A DNA stretch of 64,000 nucleotides from positions 1-64,000 of the forward strand of contig NZ_JAJEWK010000010.1 of NCBI RefSeq assembly GCF_020687745.1, read 5' to 3'. Within the stretch, counting starts at the first letter, position 1. The number at the start of each line of letters is the position of its first letter. Below the pieces are notes generated by a model. It did no database searches. It saw only the letters and a program-made list of their open reading frames with translations, and was not told the origin of the DNA. The DNA comes from Chryseobacterium sp. MFBS3-17 (lineage in GTDB: Bacteria > Bacteroidota > Bacteroidia > Flavobacteriales > Weeksellaceae). Shown here one piece after another: positions 8,580 to 17,150 of this stretch. A program made the translations under genes and the position numbers.

Positions 8580-9491
8580 ATGAAAAACCGTCTCTTATTT
8601 CTATTCACTCTGATGTTTGCCATTTTGCCGGCACAGAAATCAGCATTAAAAAAGACCATCAACCACATTACCGAAGGTAAAAATGCCACGGTAGCCGTTT
8701 CCGTAAAGGGAATTGACTTCCCTTTTGAGTGGCACAATGCGGATGGTGAAAAAAAACTCCCCATGCTCAGCGTGTTCAAATTCCACATAGCCCTTACGAT
8801 ACTGAACGAGGTAGATCAGGGAAAATTGAAACTGGACCAGCGCATATTCATAAAAAAATCGGATTTGCTGGAAAACACCTGGAGTCCGATCCGGGAAAAA
8901 TATCCCGATGGAAATATGGAACTTCCTTTAAGTGAAATCATCAGGTACACCGTAGCGCTGAGTGACAATAACGGTTGCGATATCCTACTGCGGCTGCTGG
9001 GCGGCACCGAAAAGGTACAACAGTTTATGGATGAAAAAGGCGTGAAAAACTTTCAGATCAGATACAATGAAGAGTGGATGCACAAGGGCAAAGAATACCT
9101 GTACCCGAATTATACCACCACCCGCTCGCTGAACCATCTGTACAAAGATTTTTACCATCAGAAAATACTGTCGCCTGCTTCTACAAAATTTCTGATGAAC
9201 GTGATGCTGAACACCACCACGGGCGGCAACAAACTGAAAGAACAGCTGCCTGCGGGAACACCCATCGCCCACAAAACCGGCTCGTCCGGCAAGGAAGGCC
9301 CGTTAACCATCGCCGAAAATGACTCCGGAATCATTACCCTTCCGGACGGTCAGCATTATGCCATCTCTGTTTTCGTGAGTGATTCATCTGAAACCGACGC
9401 GGTAAACAATAAAATGATTTCAGACATCTCCAAAGCCGTTTGGGATTACCTGAATGCACCACGGCAGGGATTTTTCTTTCACCGGAAATAA
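8580..9491 (+). CDS. class A beta-lactamase, subclass A2
   Basis: A 303-residue serine beta-lactamase with a signal peptide (residues 1-18). All active-site motifs are present: SVFK at 64-67 (catalytic Ser and Lys), SDN at 128-130, a NE motif at 163-164 that supplies the general-base Glu, and HKTGSS at 231-236. The long linker, the NEEWMH omega-loop form and the His before KTG place it with the Bacteroidota A2 enzymes (the CGA/CIA/CME/PER/VEB side of class A), which hydrolyse cephalosporins and are often chromosomal in Chryseobacterium and relatives. It acts in the periplasm. It is the last gene of a run that begins with the oxidoreductase at 6000. Spectrum cannot be predicted. Confidence 0.88.
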   Translation: MKNRLLFLFTLMFAILPAQKSALKKTINHITEGKNATVAVSVKGIDFPFEWHNADGEKKLPMLSVFKFHIALTILNEVDQGKLKLDQRIFIKKSDLLENTWSPIREKYPDGNMELPLSEIIRYTVALSDNNGCDILLRLLGGTEKVQQFMDEKGVKNFQIRYNEEWMHKGKEYLYPNYTTTRSLNHLYKDFYHQKILSPASTKFLMNVMLNTTTGGNKLKEQLPAGTPIAHKTGSSGKEGPLTIAENDSGIITLPDGQHYAISVFVSDSSETDAVNNKMISDISKAVWDYLNAPRQGFFFHRK

Positions 9492-9549
9492 GGCTTTTCC
9501 GTGAAAAAATCGTAATTTTAGACCTTTATAAAAAATCAATTCAATACAC

Positions 9550-10440
9550 ATGAAGAACATTGTTGTTATCGGCGCCGGAACCATGGGAAACGGCATCGCA
9601 CACACTTTTGCACAAACCAATTTTAAAGTCAATCTGGTGGATGTTTCGCAGGAAGCTCTGGACAAAGGCCTGAAAACCATCAGCACGAATCTGGACAGAA
9701 TCATTGCCAAAGGCAATCTTACAGAAGAGCAGAAAAACGAAACGCTCGGCAACATCACCACCTTCACCCAGCTTTTTGATGCCTGCGGAAATGCAGATTT
9801 AATCGTGGAAGCGGCGACCGAGAATCAGGAATTAAAACTGAAAATCTTTACGCAGATGGACGAACTGGCTCCTGAAAACTGCATTCTGGCGACCAATACT
9901 TCTTCTATTTCCATAACCAAAATTGCTGCCGCCACCAAAAGACCTGAAAAAGTGATCGGAATGCACTTTATGAATCCCGTTCCGATCATGAAACTGGTAG
10001 AAATCATCAAGGGATATTCTACTTCAAAGGAAACTTTCGATGCGGTATACGAAATGTCGAAAACTTTAGGGAAAGTTCCGGTAGAAGTTAATGACTATCC
10101 TGGGTTTGTAGCCAACAGAATTCTGATGCCCATGATAAATGAAGCCATAGAAACCCTGTATAACGGTGTGGCCGGTGTAGAAGAAATAGATACCGTAATG
10201 AAACTGGGAATGGCACATCCTATGGGTCCGCTGCAGCTGGCAGATTTCATAGGTCTGGATGTGTGTCTGGCCATTCTGAATGTGATGTACGACGGTTTCA
10301 AAAACCCGAAATACGCCCCTAACCCACTATTGGTCAATATGGTAACTGCCGGAAAACTGGGAGTAAAATCCGGTGAAGGTTTCTATGATTATTCTGAAAG
10401 CCGAAAAGCCGAAAAAGTGGCGAAGATGTTTTTGAAATAA
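9550..10440 (+). CDS. 3-hydroxybutyryl-CoA dehydrogenase
   Basis: A 296-residue cytosolic enzyme with the NAD-binding motif VIGAGTMGNGIAH at residues 5-17, the catalytic region GMHFMNPVPIMKLVEI (His near 140), and the C-terminal helical domain with NDYPGFVANRILMPMINEA and GMAHPMGPLQLADFIGLD. It interconverts acetoacetyl-CoA and 3-hydroxybutyryl-CoA in fatty-acid or butanoate metabolism (Hbd/FadB2/PaaH family). A -7-like box TAATTTTA lies about 30 bp before the start. It stands as its own unit after the beta-lactamase. Confidence 0.92.
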   Translation: MKNIVVIGAGTMGNGIAHTFAQTNFKVNLVDVSQEALDKGLKTISTNLDRIIAKGNLTEEQKNETLGNITTFTQLFDACGNADLIVEAATENQELKLKIFTQMDELAPENCILATNTSSISITKIAAATKRPEKVIGMHFMNPVPIMKLVEIIKGYSTSKETFDAVYEMSKTLGKVPVEVNDYPGFVANRILMPMINEAIETLYNGVAGVEEIDTVMKLGMAHPMGPLQLADFIGLDVCLAILNVMYDGFKNPKYAPNPLLVNMVTAGKLGVKSGEGFYDYSESRKAEKVAKMFLK

Positions 10441-10468
10441 TCTTTTTTTCTTATTAAATCTTTCTGAA

Positions 10469-11818
10469 ATGAACGGTCTTTCCGGGATGAACAATAACAA
10501 AAAGGTGCAACGCGACCACTGGATCATTATTTCAGTGGTTGCGCTCACTATTGTCATGATTGTTCTCCGGATTTTCCTGAACGAAAAAGGTAGAATTTCT
10601 CCGGATTCTATACGATTTATGCGTTTTGCGAACGTGCTGCCCGTTATTGATAATACCACCACGCCGCTCGGTTATCCACTGATTTTAAAATTCTTTTCCT
10701 ATTTCACCTTCAGTGAGTTTTGGAGCAGCAAAATTGTAGGCATTTTATCTTATCTTTCTATGGTTTGCTTTGCCTGGAAGAAGAATTTTTACTTCCGGGA
10801 AGTGGTTCTGACAGGCGGATTGTTCAGTTTTGTGTCCATTTTCGCAGCTACATTGAGCGAATCTTTCACCCTGCCTTTTGTTTTTCTTTTGCTGTATGTT
10901 TCGCAGGGCGTTATTCATCAGAAGTATAATTTCAGGAAAGGAACGCTTTTGTTAACTCTGGCATTACTCGCCATTTTCAATGTCCGCTACAGCGGCTTAT
11001 TCATCATGGGAGCGAGTTTTCTTTTCGGACTTCTCAGTTTGAAAAAAAGTTATGGCAAACAATTTATCATCAGTTCACTCATAGGTTTTGCATTTATAGT
11101 TTTGTACAAATTTCTGTTCATTGATACGTTTAATGAAACCTATCTGGATGGTGCTTTGGAAATTGCCCACTATCCTACTTCTAAACTGATTCCTGAATTT
11201 TTTGCAGGTGTCGCCACTTCTTTTAATCCTTTTATTCACATGACGGATCCGGGTGGAAGTATCCTGAATATCGGCATTTATGGAATCGGTGCTTTCACAG
11301 TGCTGGTTCTGATTTATTTTATGATAAAGAAAAGGGGGACAAAACACGAAATGTTTTTCATCATCACCGGTGTTTCCGGAATTTTCTGTTCCTTTTTTAT
11401 ACAGTATTTTTATGTGGTTGATCCGATTAATTACCGGTTAATATCCATGTTTACTTTGCCTTTGTGGCTGTTCTTTTTCTCTAAAATAAAGCCAATTTTA
11501 GGAATGAAAACTTATCTGATAACCTTTTTAAGTATGGGAGTCGGTGTTGCTTTTATGTGGATGGCACGAGGAAATTATCTTGAAAACCGGGCTGAAGCGG
11601 CACGCTATCTGAAAGCGGAAAATCTGGAAGAAACTCCTTTGCTTTTCTATGCAGAAAATTATGAAGACGGAGAAGCCATTGATCTGGCAGAACTTTTTTC
11701 TACTGTACAGTCCAATCTTACCCTTACTTTCAAGAAAGAGGATACACTGAGGCGAAATACGTTAACAAAGCACAAAGTTTTGCAAAAAATTACTCTGGAC
11801 GAAAACAAATACAGATAA
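10469..11818 (+). CDS. polytopic membrane protein, GT-C glycosyltransferase-like
   Basis: A 449-residue protein with about ten hydrophobic helices and a soluble C-terminal tail of about 80 residues. Between the first two helices lies an acidic loop, ISPDSIRFMRFAN followed by PLGYPL, which resembles the first extracytoplasmic loop of GT-C enzymes (ArnT/PMT-like, lipid-linked sugar donors). The match is to overall build only, so the name is tentative. A second ATG at 10487 (MNNNKKV) is as good a start. It follows hbd by 28 bp. Alternatives: O-antigen ligase-type or another unknown inner-membrane protein. Confidence 0.6.
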   Translation: MNGLSGMNNNKKVQRDHWIIISVVALTIVMIVLRIFLNEKGRISPDSIRFMRFANVLPVIDNTTTPLGYPLILKFFSYFTFSEFWSSKIVGILSYLSMVCFAWKKNFYFREVVLTGGLFSFVSIFAATLSESFTLPFVFLLLYVSQGVIHQKYNFRKGTLLLTLALLAIFNVRYSGLFIMGASFLFGLLSLKKSYGKQFIISSLIGFAFIVLYKFLFIDTFNETYLDGALEIAHYPTSKLIPEFFAGVATSFNPFIHMTDPGGSILNIGIYGIGAFTVLVLIYFMIKKRGTKHEMFFIITGVSGIFCSFFIQYFYVVDPINYRLISMFTLPLWLFFFSKIKPILGMKTYLITFLSMGVGVAFMWMARGNYLENRAEAARYLKAENLEETPLLFYAENYEDGEAIDLAELFSTVQSNLTLTFKKEDTLRRNTLTKHKVLQKITLDENKYR

Positions 11819-11824
11819 ATTATT

Positions 11825-11832
11825 TATCTTTG
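11825..11832 (+). promoter_or_regulatory. -7 promoter box for the 81-residue acidic protein
   Basis: TATCTTTG, a full match to TAnnTTTG, lies 22 bp before the ATG at 11855. It shows that the small acidic gene is transcribed by itself. Confidence 0.6.
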
Positions 11833-11854
11833 ATGAGTTTTAAAACATTAGAAA

Positions 11855-12100
11855 ATGAAAATACCAAAGTTTTTATTAGCCGATAATTCCGAGATGCCGG
11901 AAGATTTATTTGTAGTGCACACCGAGTATCCAAGGTTCATTCTGAACGTAGAAGAAGAAGAGGTAGAGTGGCTGGATGATCTGGAGGGTGATGATGAGGA
12001 AACGATGGCAGAAGAAGCAACCAAAGTTGTGGAACAGGCCTTCAAATGGTGCGATGAGGAACTCGCGAAATATGACGACGAAGAAGACGACGAAGAATAA
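11855..12100 (+). CDS. small acidic protein of unknown function
   Basis: An 81-residue, very acidic protein starting MKIPKFLLADNSEMPEDLF; the last third is almost all Asp/Glu around a KWCDEELAKY segment. There is no signal peptide. Its own promoter box and a terminator directly after the stop show a real gene. I believe similar short proteins are conserved across Flavobacteriia as hypothetical proteins, with no known role. The charge would suit a protein- or nucleoid-binding partner, but this is a guess. Confidence 0.7.
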   Translation: MKIPKFLLADNSEMPEDLFVVHTEYPRFILNVEEEEVEWLDDLEGDDEETMAEEATKVVEQAFKWCDEELAKYDDEEDDEE

Positions 12101-12103
12101 AAC

Positions 12104-12132
12104 AAAAGGAACTCTGAAAATGAGTTCCTTTT
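12104..12132. terminator. bidirectional terminator
   Basis: AAAAGGAACTC / GAGTTCCTTTT with a 7-nt loop, A-rich on one side and T-rich on the other. It ends the acidic-protein gene on the plus strand and the META-domain gene on the minus strand. Confidence 0.85.
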
Positions 12133-12136
12133 TATT

Positions 12137-12538
12137 TTACTGTACCTTGCTGAATTTCAACAGCAGTAATCCGTCCTTGTAAAGCTCCAGTGAATTGCCG
12201 CTTACCCGGTATTTATTGGCTTTCGGCAGCATTCCGAAAAATGCCTGCTCTGCGTCCATATTCGGACAGGCCATTTTGGTAGCCCCTATACTTCCTGCAG
12301 AGAAAGATCCGGTAGCCTCATCGGCTGCCAGGTTTCCGAAATAATTATTACAACCACCGTTTCCGGTTATTTTTCCGTTTTCAATATTCAGGGTAGGCGT
12401 TTTACCTTTCACCTGGTCTGCCAGTTGCCATTTGGTATTCACCAGTGACGGCTGCTTTCCGCCGTTTGTTCCCGTTCCGGTTACTCCGCAGGCAATGAGC
12501 AGTGCAGAGGCACATACGGTCATGATCAGCTTTTTCAT
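12137..12538 (-). CDS. META domain lipoprotein (HslJ-like)
   Basis: A 133-residue lipoprotein: signal sequence and lipobox LLIAC with the acylated Cys at 17. The mature part is a META domain: NTKWQLADQV, then GNGGCNNYFG near residue 70, ATKMACPNM near 97 and a final EL..GLLLLKF strand. The two domain cysteines are in the places seen in HslJ/META proteins. Members are surface or periplasmic proteins connected in some bacteria with heat or antibiotic tolerance; the exact role is unknown. Monocistronic, with its own terminator. Confidence 0.8.
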   Translation of the reverse strand: MKKLIMTVCASALLIACGVTGTGTNGGKQPSLVNTKWQLADQVKGKTPTLNIENGKITGNGGCNNYFGNLAADEATGSFSAGSIGATKMACPNMDAEQAFFGMLPKANKYRVSGNSLELYKDGLLLLKFSKVQ

Positions 12539-12639
12539 AAAATTTTTAAATATTTAATTTTTCGTTTTCGTTTCTATAACGAAAATCGCAGGGTATTATT
12601 TTCAGAAACTATGCCAAAAAAATGTCGATATATTGCGCA

Positions 12640-15063
12640 TCAGCCGCGAAGCTCTGCACCGAATTCTGAACGGAATTTTGTTACAAGACCATTCATTACT
12701 TCCGTAATTTCCTTTTCTTCCAGGGTTTTTTCTTCGTTCAGCAACTCAAAACTCATGGCATAAGATTTTTTGCCCGCCGGCAGTTTATCCCCTTCATACA
12801 CATCAAAAAGATTGACTTTTTTCAGGAATTCTGACTTATTTTCCAATGCCGAAGCATAGAGGTCATTGTAGGAAATATGCTGATCTATCAGCAGTGCCAG
12901 GTCGCGGCGCAGCACATTGAACTTCGGAATATCACGGAATTTAAAACTTCCTTTCGGTCTGATTTCCTGTACATGGTCCACTTCTATTTCGGCGTAGAAA
13001 CATTCCTGGTCCACATCAAATTCTTTCAGTAGTTGTGGCGCAACTTTCCCGAGTCTGGCAATGGTGTTGCGGCCGGAAACGATTTCAAGTCCGTCAGAAA
13101 AACGCTCATCTTCCAGCGGTTTTTCTTCGGTATTCAGATTCAGCAGACTCAGCAGCTGCATGACATATCCTTTCAGAAAGTAAAAATTAGTGGCCGATTT
13201 CGGGAGCAGCCAGTTCTCAGCCTTTTCCCTGCCGGTGACCAGCATGGCGAGTTGCTTTCTTTCGCGCGCATAACTTCCGCCGACATTGCGGTTTGGATTT
13301 TTATGATAAATATTTCCAAGTTCAAAGAACTTCAAATCCGGAGATTTGCGGTGAATATTATGCTCTGCATTATCCAGAAGACCTTCCAGTAAAGATGTTC
13401 TCATGAAAGCAAGTTCTTTACTCAGCGGATTCAGCAGTTTTACGGCATCCGTTTCATCCTTTACAGCAGTGAGCGAGTTGTTCATGACTTCATTGAAACC
13501 ATTGCCTTTCAGCATAGACGACCAGGAATTCTCCAGCGCCTCGCGGCCGTCAAAATTCAGTTTTACGGGCGAGTATGATATTTTCTTTGGGGAATCCACT
13601 TTGTTATAGCCATATATTCTGAGTATTTCCTCAATGACATCTATTTCTCTGGTCACATCTGCACGGTATGCAGGAACCGAAATCTCCAGTCCGTTCGGAA
13701 TATCATTCAGAATTTTGATTTCCAGTGCCTTCAGAATCTCTTTGATTTTCTCCATGTGGATTTTGATGCCCAGTATCTGTTCAATTTTTGAGAATCTTAA
13801 AATAATATAATGATCCTCTGCAGGGGTAGGATAATGCTCCAGTGGTGGTGCTACCAGCTTAGCACCGGCTATTTCTTCCAGCAATGCTACAGCATGTGTG
13901 AGTACAATGTGGGTGATGTGCGGATCTGCCCCCCGCTCGAAACGGAAAGAAGCATCGGTATTCAGACCATGATGTTTAGCCGCTTTGCGCACCGCCACCG
14001 GATTGAAGTATGCACTTTCCAAAAACACTTTGGTGGTGGCATCTGACACACCGGAATCCATTCCGCCAAACACGCCGGCAATACACAGTGGCTGGTGATT
14101 GCCGTCTTTAATCATGATTTCACTGCCATTCAGCTTGCGCTCCGTACCTTCCAGAGTAGTAAACGGGGTCCCGGCTTCCACTGTTCCTACAATAATTTTG
14201 TTGCCGCCAATTTTGCCTGCATCAAATGCATGCAGCGGTTGCCCGTAACTGTGCAGCATATAATTGGTCACGTCCACCACATTATTGATGGGTTGTACTC
14301 CTATGGCCAGCAGGCGGTTTTTCAGCCATGCAGGCGATTCGGCCACCGTGACATTGTGCAGTACGGCGCCAATATATCTGGGGCATAATTCTGAATCTTC
14401 AACTTCCAGCTGAAAATCTGTGGTACCCTCAGGATTCAGTGTGCGGGCACTTACTTTTTCGAATTCAGGTTTAATATTGTTAGTTACCAAAAAGGCATTC
14501 AGGTCTCTGGCTACCCCATAATGTGACATGGCGTCTGTACGGTTTGGCGTAAGACCTATTTCATATACCTCATCCTGTACCATACCAAAGTAAGTGGCCA
14601 GCGGCTCACCCACCACATATTTTTCATCATCCAGCACCATAATGCCCTCATGACTTTTGCCCAGACCGAGTTCGTCTTCGGCACAAATCATCCCCTGGGA
14701 TTTTTCGCCCCGGATTTTTGCCTCTTTAATTTCAAACGAACCACCATCCGGCATATGAATAGTCGTTCCTACGGTGGCCACGGCTACGGTCTGCCCCGCC
14801 GCCACATTGGGCGCACCGCAAACAATGTCCAGCAAAGTCCCGGTTCCCACATCTACCGTAGTTTTGCTAAGGCGGTCAGCATTCGGATGTTTTTCACAGC
14901 TTATCACCTTGCCCACTACGATTCCCTGCAGACTTCCTTTGATACTTTCAAACGATTCAATTCCTTCTACTTCCAGACCGGTATCGGTAAGATATTCGGC
15001 GATTTTTTTGGGTTTTAAATCTGTTTTAATGTATTCCTGTAGCCAGTTGTTTGAAATTTTCAT
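12640..15063 (-). CDS. pheT: phenylalanine--tRNA ligase beta subunit
   Basis: An 807-residue protein of normal length for PheT. In order: N-terminal MKISNNWLQEYI; the EMAP/tRNA-binding domain (about 40-150, with KHPNADRLSKTTVDVG and the KIRGEKSQGMICAEDELG stretch); the B3/B4 editing domain (VDVTNYMLHSYGQPLHAFD); B5 (about 405-475); the catalytic-core-like domain; and the FDX-ACB anticodon-binding domain at the end (FRDIPKFNVLRRDLALLID). With PheS it charges tRNA-Phe and edits mischarged Tyr. pheS is not adjacent, as is common in Bacteroidota. Confidence 0.95.
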   Translation of the reverse strand: MKISNNWLQEYIKTDLKPKKIAEYLTDTGLEVEGIESFESIKGSLQGIVVGKVISCEKHPNADRLSKTTVDVGTGTLLDIVCGAPNVAAGQTVAVATVGTTIHMPDGGSFEIKEAKIRGEKSQGMICAEDELGLGKSHEGIMVLDDEKYVVGEPLATYFGMVQDEVYEIGLTPNRTDAMSHYGVARDLNAFLVTNNIKPEFEKVSARTLNPEGTTDFQLEVEDSELCPRYIGAVLHNVTVAESPAWLKNRLLAIGVQPINNVVDVTNYMLHSYGQPLHAFDAGKIGGNKIIVGTVEAGTPFTTLEGTERKLNGSEIMIKDGNHQPLCIAGVFGGMDSGVSDATTKVFLESAYFNPVAVRKAAKHHGLNTDASFRFERGADPHITHIVLTHAVALLEEIAGAKLVAPPLEHYPTPAEDHYIILRFSKIEQILGIKIHMEKIKEILKALEIKILNDIPNGLEISVPAYRADVTREIDVIEEILRIYGYNKVDSPKKISYSPVKLNFDGREALENSWSSMLKGNGFNEVMNNSLTAVKDETDAVKLLNPLSKELAFMRTSLLEGLLDNAEHNIHRKSPDLKFFELGNIYHKNPNRNVGGSYARERKQLAMLVTGREKAENWLLPKSATNFYFLKGYVMQLLSLLNLNTEEKPLEDERFSDGLEIVSGRNTIARLGKVAPQLLKEFDVDQECFYAEIEVDHVQEIRPKGSFKFRDIPKFNVLRRDLALLIDQHISYNDLYASALENKSEFLKKVNLFDVYEGDKLPAGKKSYAMSFELLNEEKTLEEKEITEVMNGLVTKFRSEFGAELRG

Positions 15064-15266
15064 TCTAATTATTTTGATTGCGTACCGGGTCCCTGCACCT
15101 CCTGTAAACCGGAAAAACCAGCACCCGAAATTCTATTTTATTCAGCGTACAAATATCGTAAAATTTCGGCAGAGACGAAACAACCACACTCAGAAAGAAT
15201 GTGGTGAACAGATGTAATTAACAAAAATATGATGATTTCTGAATGAAAATCACCGGGCAGTTAACC

Positions 15267-15680
15267 TCAGTTATTTTCTACATATTTATGAAAGTTATTC
15301 AGAATATTGTACCAGGTATTGCGCTGCATCTCCCGTGAATTCCTAAATTCCAGATCAAAAATCTGTCTTACCTGCGTGGTATTGTCGTCTATTTTATTAA
15401 AATACACTTCCACTTTGCGGCCATCAAATAACGTATATTGTACAAACTGATGGGGAATAATTTCATCATACACGCCTACGATGTCATAGCCGAAAGAGTG
15501 GTTTTTTGCCTCCATCCGGGCTTCAAACCTGCCCCCTACCCTGAAATCATTGCTAGCCCGGGGGCAATACCAGTTATCCTGAATAAAATTCCATTTGGTA
15601 ATATGCTTCGGGTCATGCATATAGTTCCATACCTTTTCCAAAGGTTCCAGAATCACGATTTCAATATTAATGGGGTCCAT
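15267..15680 (-). CDS. SRPBCC/AHSA1-type protein
   Basis: A 137-residue SRPBCC-fold protein: MDPINIEIVILEPLEKVWN opens the fold, WNFIQDNWYCP follows the first helices, and the C-terminal helix ends NILNNFHKYVENN. The GFDYDI/YTLFDGRKVEVYFN strands resemble the activator-of-Hsp90-ATPase-like group. Function is unknown. It is a different branch from the SRPBCC protein at 2553, with low similarity between the two. It stands alone on the minus strand. Confidence 0.75.
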   Translation of the reverse strand: MDPINIEIVILEPLEKVWNYMHDPKHITKWNFIQDNWYCPRASNDFRVGGRFEARMEAKNHSFGYDIVGVYDEIIPHQFVQYTLFDGRKVEVYFNKIDDNTTQVRQIFDLEFRNSREMQRNTWYNILNNFHKYVENN

Positions 15681-15857
15681 AATTTTTTCTTTTAAATATA
15701 CAACAATTCTTTAAATATACAAATAATATGATGACGAAGCATTGATTTCATTCAGACAAATTGAACAGTATTACAAAAACACTCCGAAAACCACATTCAT
15801 ACACCGCACTGAATTCACAACCGGAACGTGTTCTGAGCGTCAGACAAGAGACACCGG

Positions 15858-16454
15858 CTACTGCGGTTTGCCCAGAATTTCCTTGCGGATTCTGCTGAGG
15901 GAAGTATCGGTAATTCCTAAAAACGAAGCGATATGTTTCAGCGGTGCCTGGCGGACAATCTGAGGCTTTTCTGCCAGCAACTTCAAATACCTGGTCGATG
16001 CCGTTTCTGTAACCAGATCCAGTGAGCGCTGCTTCATGGCAAACACCTGATAGGCAAACCAGGCTCTGCCCCACTCCCGCAGGCCTTCCATCTGTTCAAA
16101 AAGTGCTTGAAAGGTTTCGTAATCAATCTTCCAGAGCATACAGTCTGTGACCGCCTGTACCGTTTCCTGTGACGGAATATGGTGGAATAGCGAAGCAGGA
16201 ACGATCGCGATTTCATTCTCACAGAAAAACTCCGTGGTAATTTCCTGACCCTGTAATCCTGTGACAAACGCCCGCACGAGCCCTTCTTCTACAATATAAT
16301 ACTCCTTTGCTACCTGACCTGCAAGCAGCAACAATTCACCTTTGCCAACTTGTACAGGCTGGTGCGCTTTCACAATCGCTGTCACGTTCTCTTCACTGAG
16401 GAGAAAATGAGCATAGATGAGTCGCATGGCAGCACTTTCTGTGGGATTGATCAT
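15858..16454 (-). CDS. Crp/Fnr family transcriptional regulator
   Basis: A 198-residue protein with an N-terminal cyclic-nucleotide-binding-type beta barrel (VGKGELLLLAGQVAKEYYIV, then GLVRAFVTGLQGQEITTEFF) and a C-terminal winged helix (HIASFLGITDTSLSRIRKEI). The recognition helix lacks the Glu found in CRP and FNR for reading TGA half sites, so it is not a good candidate for the palindromes in the nos region. No Cys cluster for an iron-sulfur centre. The thiol peroxidase gene lies next door on the same strand (66 bp apart), but no link can be shown. Confidence 0.85.
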   Translation of the reverse strand: MINPTESAAMRLIYAHFLLSEENVTAIVKAHQPVQVGKGELLLLAGQVAKEYYIVEEGLVRAFVTGLQGQEITTEFFCENEIAIVPASLFHHIPSQETVQAVTDCMLWKIDYETFQALFEQMEGLREWGRAWFAYQVFAMKQRSLDLVTETASTRYLKLLAEKPQIVRQAPLKHIASFLGITDTSLSRIRKEILGKPQ

Positions 16455-16520
16455 AAATCTTCAGTCAAAAAATAACCTTAAAGCAAAAACTTCAAGGTTA
16501 TATACATGTGTTTTATGCTG

Positions 16521-17018
16521 TTATCCGGCAGCATTCAGCGCAGCAGAATAATCCGGTTCCTGTCCTATCTCCGGCACTTGCTCGGTATAGATTACCCGGT
16601 CATTTTCGTCGGCCACAATAACCGCGCGGCTCAGCAATCCCTTCAGTGGAGAATCGCTCAGCGTAACGCCGTAATCTTCGCCGAAACTACCTCTGAAATC
16701 GGACAGTGAATCTACATGATCCAGACCTTCGGCAGCGCAAAACCGCTTCAGCGCAAAAGGCAGATCGCGGGACACGTTAATGACCACTGTATTTTCCAGA
16801 TTTCCGGCTTCTTCATTGAATTTTCTTGCCGATGCCGCACAGACTCCTGTATCAATACTCGGAAAAATATTGAAAATTTTCTTTTTTCCCTGATAGTCGC
16901 CTTTGGTTTTCTCGTTCAGATCTTCATCAATCAGTGAAAAATCCTTAAGCGTACTTCCGTTCTCGGGTAGATTTCCGATGCTGTGAATTGCATTTCCATG
17001 CAGTGTAATATTTGCCAT
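16521..17018 (-). CDS. tpx: thiol peroxidase (atypical 2-Cys peroxiredoxin)
   Basis: A 165-residue peroxiredoxin of the Tpx group. The peroxidatic Cys is C60 in SIDTGVC, with Gly in place of the Pro of the usual DTPVC, and the resolving Cys is C94 in KRFCAAEGL. The starting region ITLHGNAIHSIGNLPENG is typical of Tpx. It reduces hydrogen peroxide and alkyl hydroperoxides with electrons from thioredoxin. Monocistronic in appearance. Confidence 0.92.
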   Translation of the reverse strand: MANITLHGNAIHSIGNLPENGSTLKDFSLIDEDLNEKTKGDYQGKKKIFNIFPSIDTGVCAASARKFNEEAGNLENTVVINVSRDLPFALKRFCAAEGLDHVDSLSDFRGSFGEDYGVTLSDSPLKGLLSRAVIVADENDRVIYTEQVPEIGQEPDYSAALNAAG

Positions 17019-17150
17019 AGTTTTGTGATTTTAGTGAGTTACCTCACAAAATTACGCAAAATTATGTGGTCTGGATTCAAGTGAATGGTTAAATAAATCT
17101 TAAATATGAAGCATAGCGGCGTCACACCGGACTTAAATGCTGCAAAAAAA

